Positions 35,051 to 45,540 are shown, counted from the first letter of the stretch. The stretch: 64,000 nucleotides of DNA from Pseudomonas sp. NCCP-436 (GCF_019656335.1 NZ_BPLZ01000001.1:186001-250000); one strand, 5' to 3'. Numbers and translations: made by a program. Notes: generated by a model from the sequence alone, not told the origin.

Positions 35051-35335
35051 TTACCAGCTGAAGAGTTGCCACGCAGGGATCAGCATGTCCGGGTCGTCCG
35101 CCCGGATAAAGTTGCCGTCGCTGCCGTCGGCGCGAACGAGGAAGTAGGGTTTGCCGTTTTTCGGGGTGACCTTGATGGCATAGAGGAAGCCGTTGACCCG
35201 GTATTCCTCGATGGTGCGGTCGCCGTCCTGGCGGATGGTTACGTCGGGATCCGCGGAAACCGGCTCATCGGCCGCAGCTCCCAGCGGAAGGCAGGCCAGC
35301 AGGCCAACCAGTAACAGGCGATTGAGTGTACCCAT
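35051..35335 (-). CDS. Periplasmic DUF2782 protein
   Basis: The product has 94 residues with a signal peptide ending LPLGAAA. The mature part has the compact family sequence TIEEYRVNGFLYAIKVTPKN, and SDGNFIRADDPDMLIPAWQL near the end. Function unknown. The gene sits between polA (divergent) and thrB (downstream on the same strand), as in other pseudomonads. AAGGAG is a few bases before the ATG. Confidence 0.87.
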   Translation of the reverse strand: MGTLNRLLLVGLLACLPLGAAADEPVSADPDVTIRQDGDRTIEEYRVNGFLYAIKVTPKNGKPYFLVRADGSDGNFIRADDPDMLIPAWQLFSW

Positions 35336-35488
35336 GGTAACCTTGCTCCTTAATGTTCACCGATGCAGCCATTCTAACAGCACGCCGAGAAACTACCCGT
35401 GTCGCCGCCGTGTTCGGTACGGGCGCCTCCTTCCGGGGGCTGCGGCAGGTCGATGGCGCTGCATCCGCCGAAAAGGTTGATTCCGCGC

Positions 35489-38284
35489 ATGAGCCAAGCT
35501 CCCCTCGTTCTGGTCGACGGTTCCTCGTATCTGTACCGCGCCTTCCACGCCCTGCCGCCGCTGACCACCTCCCGGGGCATGCCCACCGGAGCAGTCAAGG
35601 GTGTGCTGAACATGCTCAAGAGTCTGCGCCGGCAGTACCCGGACAGCCCCTTTGCGGTGGTATTCGACGCCAAGGGCGGCACCTTCCGCGATGAGCTGTT
35701 TGCCGAGTACAAGGCCAACCGGCCGTCCATGCCGGACGAACTGCGTGTTCAGGTCGAACCGCTGCATGCGGCGGTGCGCGCCCTGGGTCTGCCCTTGCTG
35801 TGCGTCGAGGGGGTGGAAGCCGACGACGTGATTGGCACTCTGGCCCGCCAGGCTGCCGGCGAGCAGCGCGACGTGGTGATATCCACCGGCGACAAGGACA
35901 TGGCGCAGCTCGTTTGCCCGCACGTTACGCTGGTCAACACCATGACCGGAAGCGTTTACGACGAAGGTGGCGTAAAAGAGAAATTCGGTGTCGGGCCTGA
36001 GCTGATCATCGACTACCTGGCCCTGATGGGCGACAAGGTGGACAACATCCCGGGTGTGCCCGGAGTCGGCGAGAAAACCGCACTGGGCCTGCTGGTCGGT
36101 CTCGGTGGTGGCCTCGATGTGATCTACGCCAATCTCGACAAGGTGCCTGCCTTGCCCATTCGCGGCGCCAAGAGCCTGCCGGCCAAGCTCGAGGAACACC
36201 GCGACATGGCCTACCTGTCCTACCAGTTGGCCACCATCAAGATCGACGTGGCGCTGAATATTCGGACGGACGAGCTGTATCCGGGGGAGCCGGACAGCGT
36301 TGCGCTTGCGGAGCTGTATGGCGAGCTGGAGTTCAAGAGCTGGCTGGACGAACTGTTGCGACAGGACAAGGCGCTTGCCGCTCGGACTTTGGCGCCGGCA
36401 GGTGATCTGTTCGCCGAGGCTGCTGGCGAGTCTGCCGGAGAAGCTGCCGAGCCGACGCAGGTAAGCGTTGAGGACTACCAACTGATACTGGAGCAGGCGC
36501 AGCTCGACGACTGGCTGGTAAAGCTGGAACAGGCCGAATTGATCGCCTTTGACTGTGAAACCACCAGCCTCGACGCGCAGCAGGCGCAACTGGTCGGCCT
36601 GTCGTTCGCGGTCAGGCCCGGTGAGGCGGCCTATGTGCCGCTGGCGCACAGCTACATGGGCGTACCGCCGCAGCTGGATCGGGATGCGGTGCTGCGCGCA
36701 CTCAAGCCGATCCTCGAGGATCCGGCCAAGATCAAGGTTGGCCAGCACGCCAAGTACGACATCAATGTACTGGCCAATGCCAGCACTCCCATCACCGTGC
36801 GCGGCGTGGCTTTCGACACCATGCTCGAGTCCTATGTGCTGGACTCCACCGCCACCCGCCATGACATGGACAGCCTGGCGTTGAAATACCTCAACCACAG
36901 CACCGTGCGTTTCGAGGACATCGCCGGCAAGGGTGCCAAGCAGCTGACCTTCGACCGGATTCCGCTGGAGCAGGCCGGCCCCTATGCCGCCGAGGATGCC
37001 GACGTGACCCTGCGCCTGCATCAGGAATTGTGGGGCCGTCTCCAGGCCGTGCCATCGCTGGCCAAGGTGCTGCGTGAAATCGAGATGCCGCTGGTGCCGG
37101 TGCTGGCGCGTATCGAACGCAACGGCGCGCTGGTCGACGCCCGGCTGCTTGGCCAGCAGAGTCTGGAGCTGGGTGAGAAACTGGTGGAGCTGGAACGCCA
37201 GGCCTTCGCCATTGCCGGCGAGGAGTTCAACCTGGCATCGCCCAAGCAGTTGGGCGTGATCCTTTACGAAAAGCTCGGCTATCCGGTACTCAGCAAAACC
37301 GCCAAGGGCCAGCCGTCCACCGCCGAGGCGGTGCTTGCCGAACTGGCCGAGCAGGACTACGAGCTGCCCAAGCTGCTGATGCAGTACCGTTCCCTGAGCA
37401 AGCTCAAGAGCACCTACACGGATCGTTTGCCGGAGCAGATCAATCCGCGTACCGGCCGTATCCACACCAGCTACCACCAGGCGGTGGCTGCCACCGGCCG
37501 GCTGTCGTCCAGCGATCCGAACCTGCAGAACATCCCGATCCGCACCGCCGAGGGGCGGCGCATCCGCCAGGCTTTCGTGGCTCCGTCGGGTTACCGCCTG
37601 ATGGCGGCCGACTATTCGCAGATCGAGTTGCGCATCATGGCTCACCTGGCCCGGGACGAGGGTTTGCTGGAGGCTTTCCGCAACGATCGCGACGTGCACC
37701 GGGCGACCGCTGCCGAGGTCTTCGGAGTGGCGCTGGACGAGGTGACTGCGGATCAGCGGCGCAAGGCCAAGGCTATCAACTTCGGCCTGATCTACGGCAT
37801 GAGCGCTTTTGGTCTGGCCAGACAGATCGATGTCGAGCGCAAGGAGGCCCAGGCCTATATCGACCGTTATTTCGCCCGCTATCCCGGAGTACTGGCCTAT
37901 ATGGAGCGAACCCGCACGCAGGCTGCCGAACAGGGCTATGTGGAAACGGTATTCGGCCGTCGCCTGTACCTGCCGGAGATTCGCGCGCAGAACCAGGCGT
38001 TGCGCAAAGGTGCCGAGCGAGCGGCGATCAACGCGCCGATGCAGGGCTCGGCGGCGGACATCATCAAGCGGGCGATGATCGCGGTGGATGTCTGGTTGCA
38101 GGACAGCGGCATCGACGCACGCATCCTGCTCCAGGTACACGACGAACTGGTGCTGGAAGTGCGTGAGGATTTGGTCGAGCAGGTTGCTGAGCAGCTCAAG
38201 ACACTGATGGGCGCTGCTGCCGAGCTGGCGGTGCCGCTGCTGGTGGAAGTGGGCGTCGGCGCCAACTGGGATGAAGCACACTGA
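35489..38284 (+). CDS. polA: DNA polymerase I
   Basis: The product has 931 residues, full length. Residues 1 to about 290 form the 5'-3' exonuclease ([28 protein letters not shown]). The 3'-5' exonuclease domain begins near 350 with the intact FDCETTSLD motif. The polymerase domain has DYSQIELR near 707 and VHDELVLEV near 884. The ATG at 35489 ([17 protein letters not shown]) is chosen over an upstream in-frame start. A stable hairpin and the ErsA-type sRNA gene follow downstream. Confidence 0.97.
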   Translation: MSQAPLVLVDGSSYLYRAFHALPPLTTSRGMPTGAVKGVLNMLKSLRRQYPDSPFAVVFDAKGGTFRDELFAEYKANRPSMPDELRVQVEPLHAAVRALGLPLLCVEGVEADDVIGTLARQAAGEQRDVVISTGDKDMAQLVCPHVTLVNTMTGSVYDEGGVKEKFGVGPELIIDYLALMGDKVDNIPGVPGVGEKTALGLLVGLGGGLDVIYANLDKVPALPIRGAKSLPAKLEEHRDMAYLSYQLATIKIDVALNIRTDELYPGEPDSVALAELYGELEFKSWLDELLRQDKALAARTLAPAGDLFAEAAGESAGEAAEPTQVSVEDYQLILEQAQLDDWLVKLEQAELIAFDCETTSLDAQQAQLVGLSFAVRPGEAAYVPLAHSYMGVPPQLDRDAVLRALKPILEDPAKIKVGQHAKYDINVLANASTPITVRGVAFDTMLESYVLDSTATRHDMDSLALKYLNHSTVRFEDIAGKGAKQLTFDRIPLEQAGPYAAEDADVTLRLHQELWGRLQAVPSLAKVLREIEMPLVPVLARIERNGALVDARLLGQQSLELGEKLVELERQAFAIAGEEFNLASPKQLGVILYEKLGYPVLSKTAKGQPSTAEAVLAELAEQDYELPKLLMQYRSLSKLKSTYTDRLPEQINPRTGRIHTSYHQAVAATGRLSSSDPNLQNIPIRTAEGRRIRQAFVAPSGYRLMAADYSQIELRIMAHLARDEGLLEAFRNDRDVHRATAAEVFGVALDEVTADQRRKAKAINFGLIYGMSAFGLARQIDVERKEAQAYIDRYFARYPGVLAYMERTRTQAAEQGYVETVFGRRLYLPEIRAQNQALRKGAERAAINAPMQGSAADIIKRAMIAVDVWLQDSGIDARILLQVHDELVLEVREDLVEQVAEQLKTLMGAAAELAVPLLVEVGVGANWDEAH

Positions 38285-38290
38285 GCGGGG

Positions 38291-38319
38291 AGCCATTACG
38301 ACCACTGGTCGTAATGGCT
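38291..38319. repeat. Perfect 13-bp hairpin after polA
   Basis: AGCCATTACGACC-ACT-GGTCGTAATGGCT is an exact inverted repeat with a 3-base loop, starting 6 bases after the polA stop. No T-run follows immediately, so it may be a 3'-end protecting stem or a terminator that needs Rho. Confidence 0.8.
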
Positions 38320-38352
38320 AAGGCCTGATTGAGAAGTTTTTCAATTTCCGCT

Positions 38353-38379
38353 GAACTTTTTGGAAAGGCTCTCGTCAGA
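38353..38379 (+). promoter_or_regulatory. AlgU (sigma-22/RpoE-type) promoter of the ErsA sRNA
   Basis: GAACTT at 38353-38358 and TCAGA at 38375-38379 are separated by 16 bases, closely matching the AlgU consensus GAACTT-N16-TCTGA. Transcription should start about 38385. In P. aeruginosa ErsA is driven by AlgU, so envelope stress would induce it here. Confidence 0.8.
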
Positions 38380-38384
38380 GTAAC

Positions 38385-38515
38385 TGAATGGCCGCGAAGC
38401 CCTTCATTGCTCCTTTGTTGTGTTAAGTGTTGGCAGACATCTGAACCCCGCCCTAGCGGTTCAGACCTTGAACCCCGAACTTCCCCCTCCCCATACGAAG
38501 CTCGGGGTTTTTTTT
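38385..38515 (+). ncRNA. ersA: ErsA-like small regulatory RNA
   Basis: About 131 nt between polA and engB, the exact position of ErsA (Spot 42 locus counterpart) in P. aeruginosa. Evidence is threefold: synteny, an AlgU-type promoter ending at 38379, and a strong terminator ending in T8 at 38515. C-rich single-stranded stretches such as CCCCGCCC and CCCCCTCCCC are typical seed regions. ErsA in P. aeruginosa controls algC and oprD mRNA with Hfq; targets here are unknown. The start is estimated from the promoter. Confidence 0.85.
38471..38515 (+). terminator. Rho-independent terminator of ErsA
   Basis: AACCCCGA (38471-38478) pairs with TCGGGGTT (38502-38509), with CTTC/GAAG able to extend the stem inside. 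A run of eight T follows (38508-38515). Confidence 0.92.
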
Positions 38516-38580
38516 GTCTGCGTAACTCCTGGCGGCGACCTGCGGACCTAAAAATACGTCCGGCAATTTTTGCCGGCGGC

Positions 38581-39228
38581 TCAGGCTTCTTCGCCGCCAG
38601 CATCCTCGTTTTCAATCAGGCCCAGCCATTGCGCCAGGACGAGCTGCGCCTCTTCCACTCCCATGCGCTTGGGAGCCGAGAACAACTGGATGGTGATTCC
38701 GCCGTTCCATTGCTTGCGGATTTCCTGATGCACCTTGAGCAGCGTGTTCTTGGCCGCGCCGAAGGCCAGCTTGTCGGCCTTGGTCAGTAGTACGTGCAGA
38801 GGCATGCCGCTGGCCACGGACCAGTCGAGCATCATCCGGTCGAATTCGGTCAGTGGGTGGCGGATATCCATCAGCAGCACCAGACCGCAGAGACTCTCGC
38901 GGCTGCCCAGGTAGGCTTCAAGGTGCTTCTGCCAGTGTTGCTTGAGCGGAATCGGTACCTTGGCGTAACCGTAGCCGGGCAAATCGACCAGGCGCCGCTG
39001 GTCGTCCAGGCGAAAGAAATTGAGCAACTGGGTGCGCCCCGGGGTTTTCGAGGTGCGTGCCAGGCTGGCATGGGTCAAGGTATTGAGAGCGCTCGACTTG
39101 CCGGCGTTGGAGCGTCCGGCGAAGGCGACCTCTAGGCCGCTGTCCTCGGGGCACTGGTCGACCTTGGCGGCACTGGTGAGAAAGCTGGCCTGCTGACACA
39201 GACCGATGATGGGATTCTTCGGGAGCAT
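38581..39228 (-). CDS. engB: Ribosome biogenesis GTPase EngB (YihA/YsxC)
   Basis: The product has 215 residues from ATG 39228 ([20 protein letters not shown]). The GTPase motifs are intact: GRSNAGKSS (G1), [11 protein letters not shown] (G2), [10 protein letters not shown] (G3) and TKADK (G4). It acts in assembly of the 50S subunit. A longer upstream frame exists but its composition does not resemble protein. It faces the ErsA gene with about 65 bp between. Confidence 0.95.
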   Translation of the reverse strand: MLPKNPIIGLCQQASFLTSAAKVDQCPEDSGLEVAFAGRSNAGKSSALNTLTHASLARTSKTPGRTQLLNFFRLDDQRRLVDLPGYGYAKVPIPLKQHWQKHLEAYLGSRESLCGLVLLMDIRHPLTEFDRMMLDWSVASGMPLHVLLTKADKLAFGAAKNTLLKVHQEIRKQWNGGITIQLFSAPKRMGVEEAQLVLAQWLGLIENEDAGGEEA

Positions 39229-39460
39229 GGGGTATCCGGTGATGGCCCGGATCGGCAGATCGGGGCTTGCGACATTTCCGCGCACCTGCTGCACGCCGCG
39301 TGGCGCGGCAAGAGGCGTCGTTTCCGTTTCGGCATTGCCAGTATATAATGCCGCAGATTTTGTGTGCGCTTTGTCCCACCCGCAGGAATTATGTAGCCGG
39401 GAACGATTAGATTTGCTGCCCATAGAAGGCAAACGTTCCTACCCTGATGAGGTTGACCTG

Positions 39461-39751
39461 ATGAAGAAGATGCTGCTCGCAGCGGCCTTGATGACCATGT
39501 CTTACAATGGTTTTGCCGCTCAGGAACCGCAGGCCGTGTATGACCGTAGCTGCGGCATTTGCCACGGTGGCCAGATTCCGACTGCGCCGCAGAAGGGCGA
39601 CAAAGCCGCCTGGGAGCCGCGCCTGGCCAAAGGAATGGATGCGCTGGTACAGAGCGTTACCAATGGTTTGAATGCCATGCCGCCCCGCGGCCTGTGCATG
39701 GACTGCACGGACGAGGACTACCAAGCGGTCATCAAGCTGATGACCGAATGA
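39461..39751 (+). CDS. Periplasmic cytochrome c5-type monoheme protein
   Basis: The product has 96 residues. A signal peptide ends at about NGFAA, followed by YDRSCGICH with the CxxCH heme site, and a distal Met candidate in NAMPPRGLCMDC. It also has the extra Cys pair near the C-terminus seen in cytochrome c5. It probably carries electrons to oxidases in the periplasm. It is 51 bases upstream of the diheme cytochrome c4 gene, the same pair as in P. aeruginosa. The ATG at 39461 starts the signal peptide. Confidence 0.88.
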   Translation: MKKMLLAAALMTMSYNGFAAQEPQAVYDRSCGICHGGQIPTAPQKGDKAAWEPRLAKGMDALVQSVTNGLNAMPPRGLCMDCTDEDYQAVIKLMTE

Positions 39752-39802
39752 GTGGTTCCGGACGATAACCCTTTTCTCTCTTAGCCGTAGTTGGATTAGC
39801 TG

Positions 39803-40408
39803 ATGAACAAAGTACTCGTGAGTCTGCTGTTGACCCTGGGCCTCACCGGCGTGGCGCAGGCTGCTGGCGACGCCGAAGCCGGTCAGGGCAAAGTCGCTGT
39901 CTGTGGCGCCTGCCATGGTGTCGATGGCAATAGCCCCGCGCCGAACTTCCCCAAGCTGGCTGGTCAGGGCGAGCGCTATCTGCTCAAGCAAATGCACGAT
40001 ATCAAGTCCGGCGCCCGTCCGGTCATCGAGATGACCGGCATGCTGGATAGTTTCAGCGACCAGGATCTGGAAGACATCGCGGCTTACTTCGCCAGTCAGA
40101 AAATGAGCGTTGGTGCTGCCAACGGTGATCTGGTCGAGCGTGGCGAGGCGCTGTTCCGCGGCGGCAAACTGGCCGAGGGCATGCCGGCCTGCACCGGCTG
40201 CCATTCGCCGGATGGCGCCGGCCTGGCAGCGGCCGGCTATCCGAAGCTGGGTGGTCAGCATGCGCAGTACGTGGCCAAGCAACTGACCGACTTCCGTGAA
40301 GGCAACCGTACCAACGACGGCGACACGATGATCATGCGCAACATCGCGGCCAAGCTGAGCAACAAGGATATCGAGGCGGTTTCCAGCTTCCTCCAGGGGC
40401 TGCACTGA
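39803..40408 (+). CDS. cc4: Cytochrome c4 (diheme)
   Basis: The product has 201 residues with a signal peptide (to about VAQAA) and two tandem cytochrome c domains, heme sites CGACH and CTGCH. Cytochrome c4 donates electrons to cbb3-type oxidases at the inner membrane. A terminator at 40451 ends the two-gene unit with the upstream cytochrome gene. Confidence 0.94.
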   Translation: MNKVLVSLLLTLGLTGVAQAAGDAEAGQGKVAVCGACHGVDGNSPAPNFPKLAGQGERYLLKQMHDIKSGARPVIEMTGMLDSFSDQDLEDIAAYFASQKMSVGAANGDLVERGEALFRGGKLAEGMPACTGCHSPDGAGLAAAGYPKLGGQHAQYVAKQLTDFREGNRTNDGDTMIMRNIAAKLSNKDIEAVSSFLQGLH

Positions 40409-40450
40409 TCTCCTGCGGCGATATGCCGCAGCTTGCTTCAGGCAATGACG

Positions 40451-40475
40451 AAGGGTGGCTCAGGCCACCCTTTTT
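40451..40475 (+). terminator. Rho-independent terminator after cytochrome c4
   Basis: AAGGGTGGC-TCAG-GCCACCCTT is a 9-bp stem with a 4-base loop, followed by T residues to 40475. Same TCAG loop as the terminator at 21112. Confidence 0.92.
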
Positions 40476-40501
40476 CGTATTGGGCGCGGTTACAATGAGC
40501 G

Positions 40502-40528
40502 GAACCGGCCCGGCTGCTATCTGTCATA
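40502..40528 (+). promoter_or_regulatory. Possible AlgU-type promoter of dsbA
   Basis: GAACCG at 40502-40507 and TCATA at 40524-40528 are 16 bases apart, a partial match to the AlgU consensus. It lies about 50 bp upstream of dsbA, which is reported to be AlgU-influenced in P. aeruginosa. The match is weaker than the ErsA promoter. Confidence 0.35.
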
Positions 40529-40576
40529 GTTTCGGATCGCCCTCGGGCGAGGCCTATCCAGTCAAGGAGTACATCG

Positions 40577-41203
40577 ATGCGTAATCTGATCTTCGGCGCC
40601 GCTCTGGCGATCAGCAGCCTGTTCGGCATCAGCGCTCATGCCGAGCCGGTCGCCGGCCAGCAGTATGTCGAGCTGAGTAGCCCGGTGCCGGTATCCAAGC
40701 CGGGTCAGATCGAGGTGGTCGAGCTGTTCTGGTACGGCTGCCCGCACTGCTATCAGTTTGAGGCAACGCTCAACCCCTGGATCGAGCAACTGCCCGAGGA
40801 CGTCAACTTCGTACGCATTCCGGCCCTGTTTGGCGGAATCTGGAACGTCCACGGCCAGGCCTTCCTCACCTTGGAAAGCATGAAGGTTGAAGCCAAGGTG
40901 CATGAAGCGGTTTTCAACGCCATCCACCAGGAAAAGAAGAAGCTGGCCTCTGCCAATGAGTTCGCCGACTTTGTCGCTACTCAGGGCGTTGATCGTGATG
41001 CCTTCCTCAAGACCTTCAACTCCTTCGGCATCAAGAGCCAGATGGAAAAGGCCCGTAAGCTGGCCATCTCCTATCAGATCACCGGTGTGCCGGTGATGGT
41101 TGTCGGCGGCAAGTACCGCTTCGACATCACGTCCTCTGGCGGCCCGCAGCAGACGCTGCAGGTAGCCGACTATCTGATCGAGAAGGAGCGCGCCGCCAAC
41201 TGA
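40577..41203 (+). CDS. dsbA: Thiol:disulfide interchange protein DsbA
   Basis: The product has 208 residues. A signal peptide (to SAHA) is followed by the thioredoxin-fold catalytic site LFWYGCPHCYQF and the cis-Pro loop ITGVPVMVV. It introduces disulfide bonds in periplasmic proteins. AAGGAG lies 8 bases upstream of the ATG. It follows the cytochrome c4 terminator and precedes the EEP-family gene by 14 bases. Confidence 0.95.
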   Translation: MRNLIFGAALAISSLFGISAHAEPVAGQQYVELSSPVPVSKPGQIEVVELFWYGCPHCYQFEATLNPWIEQLPEDVNFVRIPALFGGIWNVHGQAFLTLESMKVEAKVHEAVFNAIHQEKKKLASANEFADFVATQGVDRDAFLKTFNSFGIKSQMEKARKLAISYQITGVPVMVVGGKYRFDITSSGGPQQTLQVADYLIEKERAAN

Positions 41204-41217
41204 GCGGCGACTCGGGT

Positions 41218-42096
41218 ATGACCGTGCTGCGCCGCTGGCGACAGCCTCGCGAGGTCGGCCTGTGCGATCCGCAGGTCAATCCGCACTGCCCGTCGCCGAC
41301 CGGCTGGCCGGAGGACGGTTTGCTGCGCCTGCTGAGCTTTAACGTGCAGGTGGGCATCAACACCCAGCGCTATCACCATTACCTGACCCGCAGCTGGCAG
41401 CATGTGCTGCCGCATGCCGGGCGAACCCTGAATCTGCAGCGTATCGGTGATCTGCTTGCCGACTTCGATCTGGTGGCCTTGCAGGAGGTTGACGGCGGCA
41501 GCCTACGCTCGGGCTACATCAATCAGGTCGAATACCTGGCACAGTTGGGAGCCTTCCCCTACTGGTATCAGCAACTCAATCGCAACCTCGGTCGCCTTGC
41601 GCAGCACAGCAATGGTGTACTCAGTCGCCTGCGGCCGACGCTGCTGGAGGACCATCCGCTGCCGGGCCCGCCCGGGCGTGGCGCGATTTTCCTGCAGCTC
41701 GGCGAGGGCGAGCATGCGCTGGGAGTAGTGGTGATGCACCTGGCGCTTGGCGCACGAACCCGTACCCGACAGTTGGCCTATATCCGTGAGCGTGTTGGCC
41801 AGTTCCGTCATCTGGTACTGATGGGGGACATGAACACCCACGCTGTCGACTTGCTGGAAAACTCTCCACTGCGGGATCTCGATCTCCTGGCGCCGCAGGT
41901 ATGCGCTACCTTTCCCAGCTGGCGGCCGCAGCGCTGTCTCGATCATATTCTGCTGACGCCCGGACTGGAGCTGGGGCGGGTCGAGGTATTGAGTGAACCG
42001 ATTTCCGATCACCTGCCGGTTTCCGTGGAAATCCGCTTGCCGAGAGCACCGAGTAGTGGCAAAACGCCGATACTGAATTCGTCGGACATCGGATAG
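41218..42096 (+). CDS. Endonuclease/exonuclease/phosphatase family protein
   Basis: The product has 292 residues. EEP-fold motifs are clear: [21 protein letters not shown] (metal Glu), [12 protein letters not shown] and the terminal [11 protein letters not shown] (catalytic Asp-His). No signal peptide is obvious. Substrate unknown: nucleic acid, phospholipid or phosphoester. It sits between dsbA and the GGDEF gene, as in P. aeruginosa, 8 bases before the latter. Confidence 0.88.
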   Translation: MTVLRRWRQPREVGLCDPQVNPHCPSPTGWPEDGLLRLLSFNVQVGINTQRYHHYLTRSWQHVLPHAGRTLNLQRIGDLLADFDLVALQEVDGGSLRSGYINQVEYLAQLGAFPYWYQQLNRNLGRLAQHSNGVLSRLRPTLLEDHPLPGPPGRGAIFLQLGEGEHALGVVVMHLALGARTRTRQLAYIRERVGQFRHLVLMGDMNTHAVDLLENSPLRDLDLLAPQVCATFPSWRPQRCLDHILLTPGLELGRVEVLSEPISDHLPVSVEIRLPRAPSSGKTPILNSSDIG

Positions 42097-42104
42097 AACG
42101 CGTC

Positions 42105-43874
42105 ATGAGCGACGAAGCGCAACGCTGGAAGGACAAGTACCTGATCAGCCTGGAGCAGCAGGAGCAGCTCGAGCAGCGCTGGGCCGGACGTGTGGATTTG
42201 TTGCGTCGTGGGTTGGTGCGCAGCAGTTTGGCGGCCGAAGGGGTTGATAAGGCGGTGGATGCGTGCATGAAGGAGATGCGCGAGATTCTCCGTCGTGACG
42301 ACATAGATAGTGCACTTGGCGAGTTGATCCCGCGGCTGGAGAAGGCCGTGCTGGATTCCGATCAGCGTCGTCAGCAGCGTACCGGCGAGGCGCTGGAGGC
42401 TCTTCAGTCCATGGTGGTGCAGTTGTTGAAACTGGAGCCGCCACGCGAGGTGCGTAAATCTCTCAAGGATCTCGGCCGGCAGCTGGAAGATGCTGCCGGG
42501 CAGGTCTATCTGTTGCCGGCCGTGCTCAGTCGTCTGAGCAGGTTACAGGGGCAGAGTCTGGAGCAACTGCGTGACGCACTACCGGAGCCGCCAGGCCTGC
42601 TGCAGCGGCTGTTTGGTTCTCGTGGCGAGGGTCAGCCTGCTGGTTCACCGGCAGACGATGCGGAGCGGCTGGCAACGCCACTGTCGCAAGCGGTGCTAGC
42701 GGACTCGCTGCCGGTACCACTGACCGCTCCCCCCGCCGCAACGGTTTTGCTCGACAGCCTGCCGCTGTCGGCTGCCCTGTTTCTGGCCGAAACCGATCAG
42801 GCATACGACCTGCCGGAACGTGAGCCCGGTTACAGTGCTATTGCCCCTCGCGTTGCCGACAGCCTGCGGCACCTGCTGAGTGAGCTGGAGCTGCCTGTCC
42901 GCCATCAGCCGCAGGGCGAGGCATTGTTGCAGCGCCTGCAGGGGCCGCTGAACTGGTACGAACTCATACCGGTACTGGATGACCTGGCGGTGTTGGTACT
43001 GGCGGCGGCCGACAGCGGCCAGCGCGAATTCGCCGTGTATCTCAAGCAACTCAACGAACGCCTGGAAGCCTTTATCGGTACTCTCAGCCAGGCTGGCGAG
43101 GGTTATGGTGAGGCCTCCGAATGCGCCCGCCACTTTGACCGTGAGCTGCGGGCTCAGGTGGCGGACTTGCAGAATAGCGTGCAGGGTGCTGCTGACCTTG
43201 AGTCGCTAAAGCAGGCTTTGGAGCAGCGTTTGGAAGGTCTGCTACAGAGCGTTAGTGTCCATCAGCGCCAGCGTGACGAGCTGGAAGGGGTGGTTGCCGA
43301 GCGGCTGCGCGGGTTGATGCAGAAAGTGGCCGAGATGGAGGAGGAAGCGCAGCAGTTTCGTCAGCACATCGAAGAGCAGCGACGGAAGTCGCTGCTCGAT
43401 CCTCTGACCGGTTTGCCCAACCGGGCTGCCTGGAACGAGCGGCTGGAGCTGGAAGTGGCGCGCTACCAGCGTTATGGCGGCCAGTTGCTGCTGGCAGTGC
43501 TGGACATTGACCATTTCAAGCGAATCAATGACGGCTACGGTCACCTTGCAGGAGACCGGGTTCTGAAGATCATCGCCGCGGAGCTGCAGAAGCGCTTGCG
43601 CAAGACAGATTTCATCGCCCGTTTTGGCGGCGAGGAGTTTGTGCTGCTGATCCCTTCGACGCCGCTGGAGGGCGGGCTGCAACTGCTGGAGACTCTGCGT
43701 GCAGCTATTGAGGCCTGTCCCTTCCACTTCAGGGGAGAGCCGGTAACCGTCACGCTTTCTGCCGGTGTTGCACCCTTCAGCGAGGGGGCGAGTGGTGATG
43801 CGGTATTCGAGCAGGCCGATCAGGCGCTGTACCGTGCCAAGGGCGCCGGGCGTAACCGGGTTGAAGCCGCCTGA
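42105..43874 (+). CDS. dgcH: Diguanylate cyclase, DgcH-like
   Basis: The product has 589 residues. A long, largely helical N-terminal part (about 1-420) without clear membrane helices leads through a coiled coil ([20 protein letters not shown]) to a GGDEF domain ([12 protein letters not shown]; active site RFGGEEF near 505). The inhibitory RxxD site (RKTD) lies five residues before GGEEF, so product inhibition by c-di-GMP is likely. It makes c-di-GMP. The position after the EEP gene matches DgcH of P. aeruginosa. Confidence 0.92.
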   Translation: MSDEAQRWKDKYLISLEQQEQLEQRWAGRVDLLRRGLVRSSLAAEGVDKAVDACMKEMREILRRDDIDSALGELIPRLEKAVLDSDQRRQQRTGEALEALQSMVVQLLKLEPPREVRKSLKDLGRQLEDAAGQVYLLPAVLSRLSRLQGQSLEQLRDALPEPPGLLQRLFGSRGEGQPAGSPADDAERLATPLSQAVLADSLPVPLTAPPAATVLLDSLPLSAALFLAETDQAYDLPEREPGYSAIAPRVADSLRHLLSELELPVRHQPQGEALLQRLQGPLNWYELIPVLDDLAVLVLAAADSGQREFAVYLKQLNERLEAFIGTLSQAGEGYGEASECARHFDRELRAQVADLQNSVQGAADLESLKQALEQRLEGLLQSVSVHQRQRDELEGVVAERLRGLMQKVAEMEEEAQQFRQHIEEQRRKSLLDPLTGLPNRAAWNERLELEVARYQRYGGQLLLAVLDIDHFKRINDGYGHLAGDRVLKIIAAELQKRLRKTDFIARFGGEEFVLLIPSTPLEGGLQLLETLRAAIEACPFHFRGEPVTVTLSAGVAPFSEGASGDAVFEQADQALYRAKGAGRNRVEAA

Positions 43875-43928
43875 GCAGATGCTTTGTCCAAGCTTGACTC
43901 CCAGCTTTCGAACAGGGTGCGAGTAAAT

Positions 43929-43959
43929 CGCCGCCGGCCTTTGCCGCAGGCCGGCGGCG
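43929..43959. terminator. GC-rich hairpin between convergent genes
   Basis: CGCCGCCGGCC and GGCCGGCGGCG form an 11-bp perfect stem around a 9-base loop, between the convergent dgcH and permease genes. No T-run is adjacent, so termination is only likely. Confidence 0.5.
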
Positions 43960-43992
43960 CTGATTCAATCAATTGCCCGTACAGCAGGTCGC

Positions 43993-45540
43993 CTAGGACA
44001 CAACCCCTTGCTGCTGCCTTTCGCCGACAGTGGCATTGCGTGGTTGTGTCGGTGGAGCATGTTCGTCCTGTTCCCCGTCTATAAGGGGTACTTCGTTGCC
44101 CTGAGCGTCGTACAGCTTGCCATCGACGAAGCGGTCTCCGTCGTGTAGGGCGGCGATGTCCTGATAGCGCAGACTGCGTTCGGTGCCGGCGACGAACACC
44201 GATTGCTGATCCGAGTTGCCCGCAGTGAGGTGGTTGAACAGCAGGTTGAGCAGAATCGCCATGATTGCTGCCGAGCTGATGCCCGAGTGGAAGATGGTCT
44301 CAAACCAGGACGGGAAGTTCTGGTAGAAGCTCGGCATGGCAATCGGAATCATGCCGAAGCCGATGGAGGTCGCCACGATGATCAGGTTCATGTTGTTGCG
44401 GTAGTCCACCTTGGCCAGGGTGCGGATGCCACTGGCGGCCACGGTGCCGAACAAAACGATACCGGCCCCGCCTAGCACTGAGGTGGGCACGGCAGCAATC
44501 ACGCGGCCGATGATCGGCAGAAGGCCCAAGGTCACCAGGATCAACCCTCCAGTGGCCACCACGTAGCGGCTCTTGACCCCGGTGACGGCCACCAGACCGA
44601 CGTTCTGGGCGAAGGCGCTCTGGGTGAAGGAGCCGAACAGCGGTGCCACCATGCTGGAAATCATGTCTGCGCGCAGGCCGTTGCCCAGTCGTCGCGAATC
44701 AATCCGGGTGTCGATGATGTCGCCAACGGCAAGGATGTCCGCCGAGGTTTCCACCAGGGTCACCATTATCACGATAAGCATGGAAATGATTGCCGCGACC
44801 TGGAATACCGGCATGCCGAAGTGCAGGGGGGTGGGGAAGGCCACCACCGGCCCGTCAGCGACCTTGGAAAAGTCGGCCATGCCGAACGCCAGAGCTACCA
44901 GGGTGCCGATCACCATGGCGATGAGAATGGAAAGTCGCGAGATGGTAGCGCTGCCGATCTTGCTCAGTAGCAGCACGGTGGCCAGGGTGAAGGCTGCAAG
45001 GCCGATGTTGGCCATGCTGCCGAAGTCTGCCGCCTGACTGTTGCCGCCCATGGCCCAGCGTGCCGCAACCGGCATCAGCGTCAGGCCGATGGTGGTGATG
45101 ACGATGCCGGTCACCAGCGGCGGGAAGAATCGGGTGATCTTGGAGAACACCGGGGTGATTAGCAGGCCGATAAAGGCCGCGCTGATCACGGCGCCAAACA
45201 CTACGGGCAGGCCGCCCTCTCCTCCTTTGGTGCCGACGATTGCCACAATGGTGGCGACACTGGCGAAGGACACCCCCTGCACCAATGGCAACTGGCAGCC
45301 AAAGAAGGGCAGGCCGATGGTTTGCAACAGGGTGGCAGCACCGCCGACGAACAGCGAAGCAGCAATCAACAGGCCAATCTCGGCGGGTGAAAGGCCGGCT
45401 GCCTGGCCGACAATCAGGGGCACGGCGACAATGCCGCCGTACATGGTCAGGACATGCTGCAGGCCATACAGCAGGTTGGCTCCCAGACCAAGGTTTTCAT
45501 CCTCTGGGCGCGGCTTTGGGGAGGGGGCGATAGAGGTCAT
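43993..45540 (-). CDS. Nucleobase:cation symporter-2 family permease (uracil/xanthine/urate)
   Basis: The product has 515 residues and about twelve to fourteen helices. NCS2 features include LQHVLTMYGGIVAVPLIVG at the N-terminus, the substrate-site ETSADILAVGDI, and SFTQSAFAQNVGLVAVTGVK. It imports a purine or pyrimidine with protons; the resemblance is to the urate/xanthine branch, but the substrate is not certain. A hydrophilic tail of about 70 residues follows the last helix. It stands alone, divergent from marC across 354 bp. Confidence 0.9.
   Translation of the reverse strand: MTSIAPSPKPRPEDENLGLGANLLYGLQHVLTMYGGIVAVPLIVGQAAGLSPAEIGLLIAASLFVGGAATLLQTIGLPFFGCQLPLVQGVSFASVATIVAIVGTKGGEGGLPVVFGAVISAAFIGLLITPVFSKITRFFPPLVTGIVITTIGLTLMPVAARWAMGGNSQAADFGSMANIGLAAFTLATVLLLSKIGSATISRLSILIAMVIGTLVALAFGMADFSKVADGPVVAFPTPLHFGMPVFQVAAIISMLIVIMVTLVETSADILAVGDIIDTRIDSRRLGNGLRADMISSMVAPLFGSFTQSAFAQNVGLVAVTGVKSRYVVATGGLILVTLGLLPIIGRVIAAVPTSVLGGAGIVLFGTVAASGIRTLAKVDYRNNMNLIIVATSIGFGMIPIAMPSFYQNFPSWFETIFHSGISSAAIMAILLNLLFNHLTAGNSDQQSVFVAGTERSLRYQDIAALHDGDRFVDGKLYDAQGNEVPLIDGEQDEHAPPTQPRNATVGERQQQGVVS

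Noticed and set aside
35393-38305. A 970-codon open frame on the minus strand opposite polA
   Set aside because: High GC at third positions leaves the antisense frame open. polA has all domain motifs on the plus strand; the antisense product has no recognisable domain.
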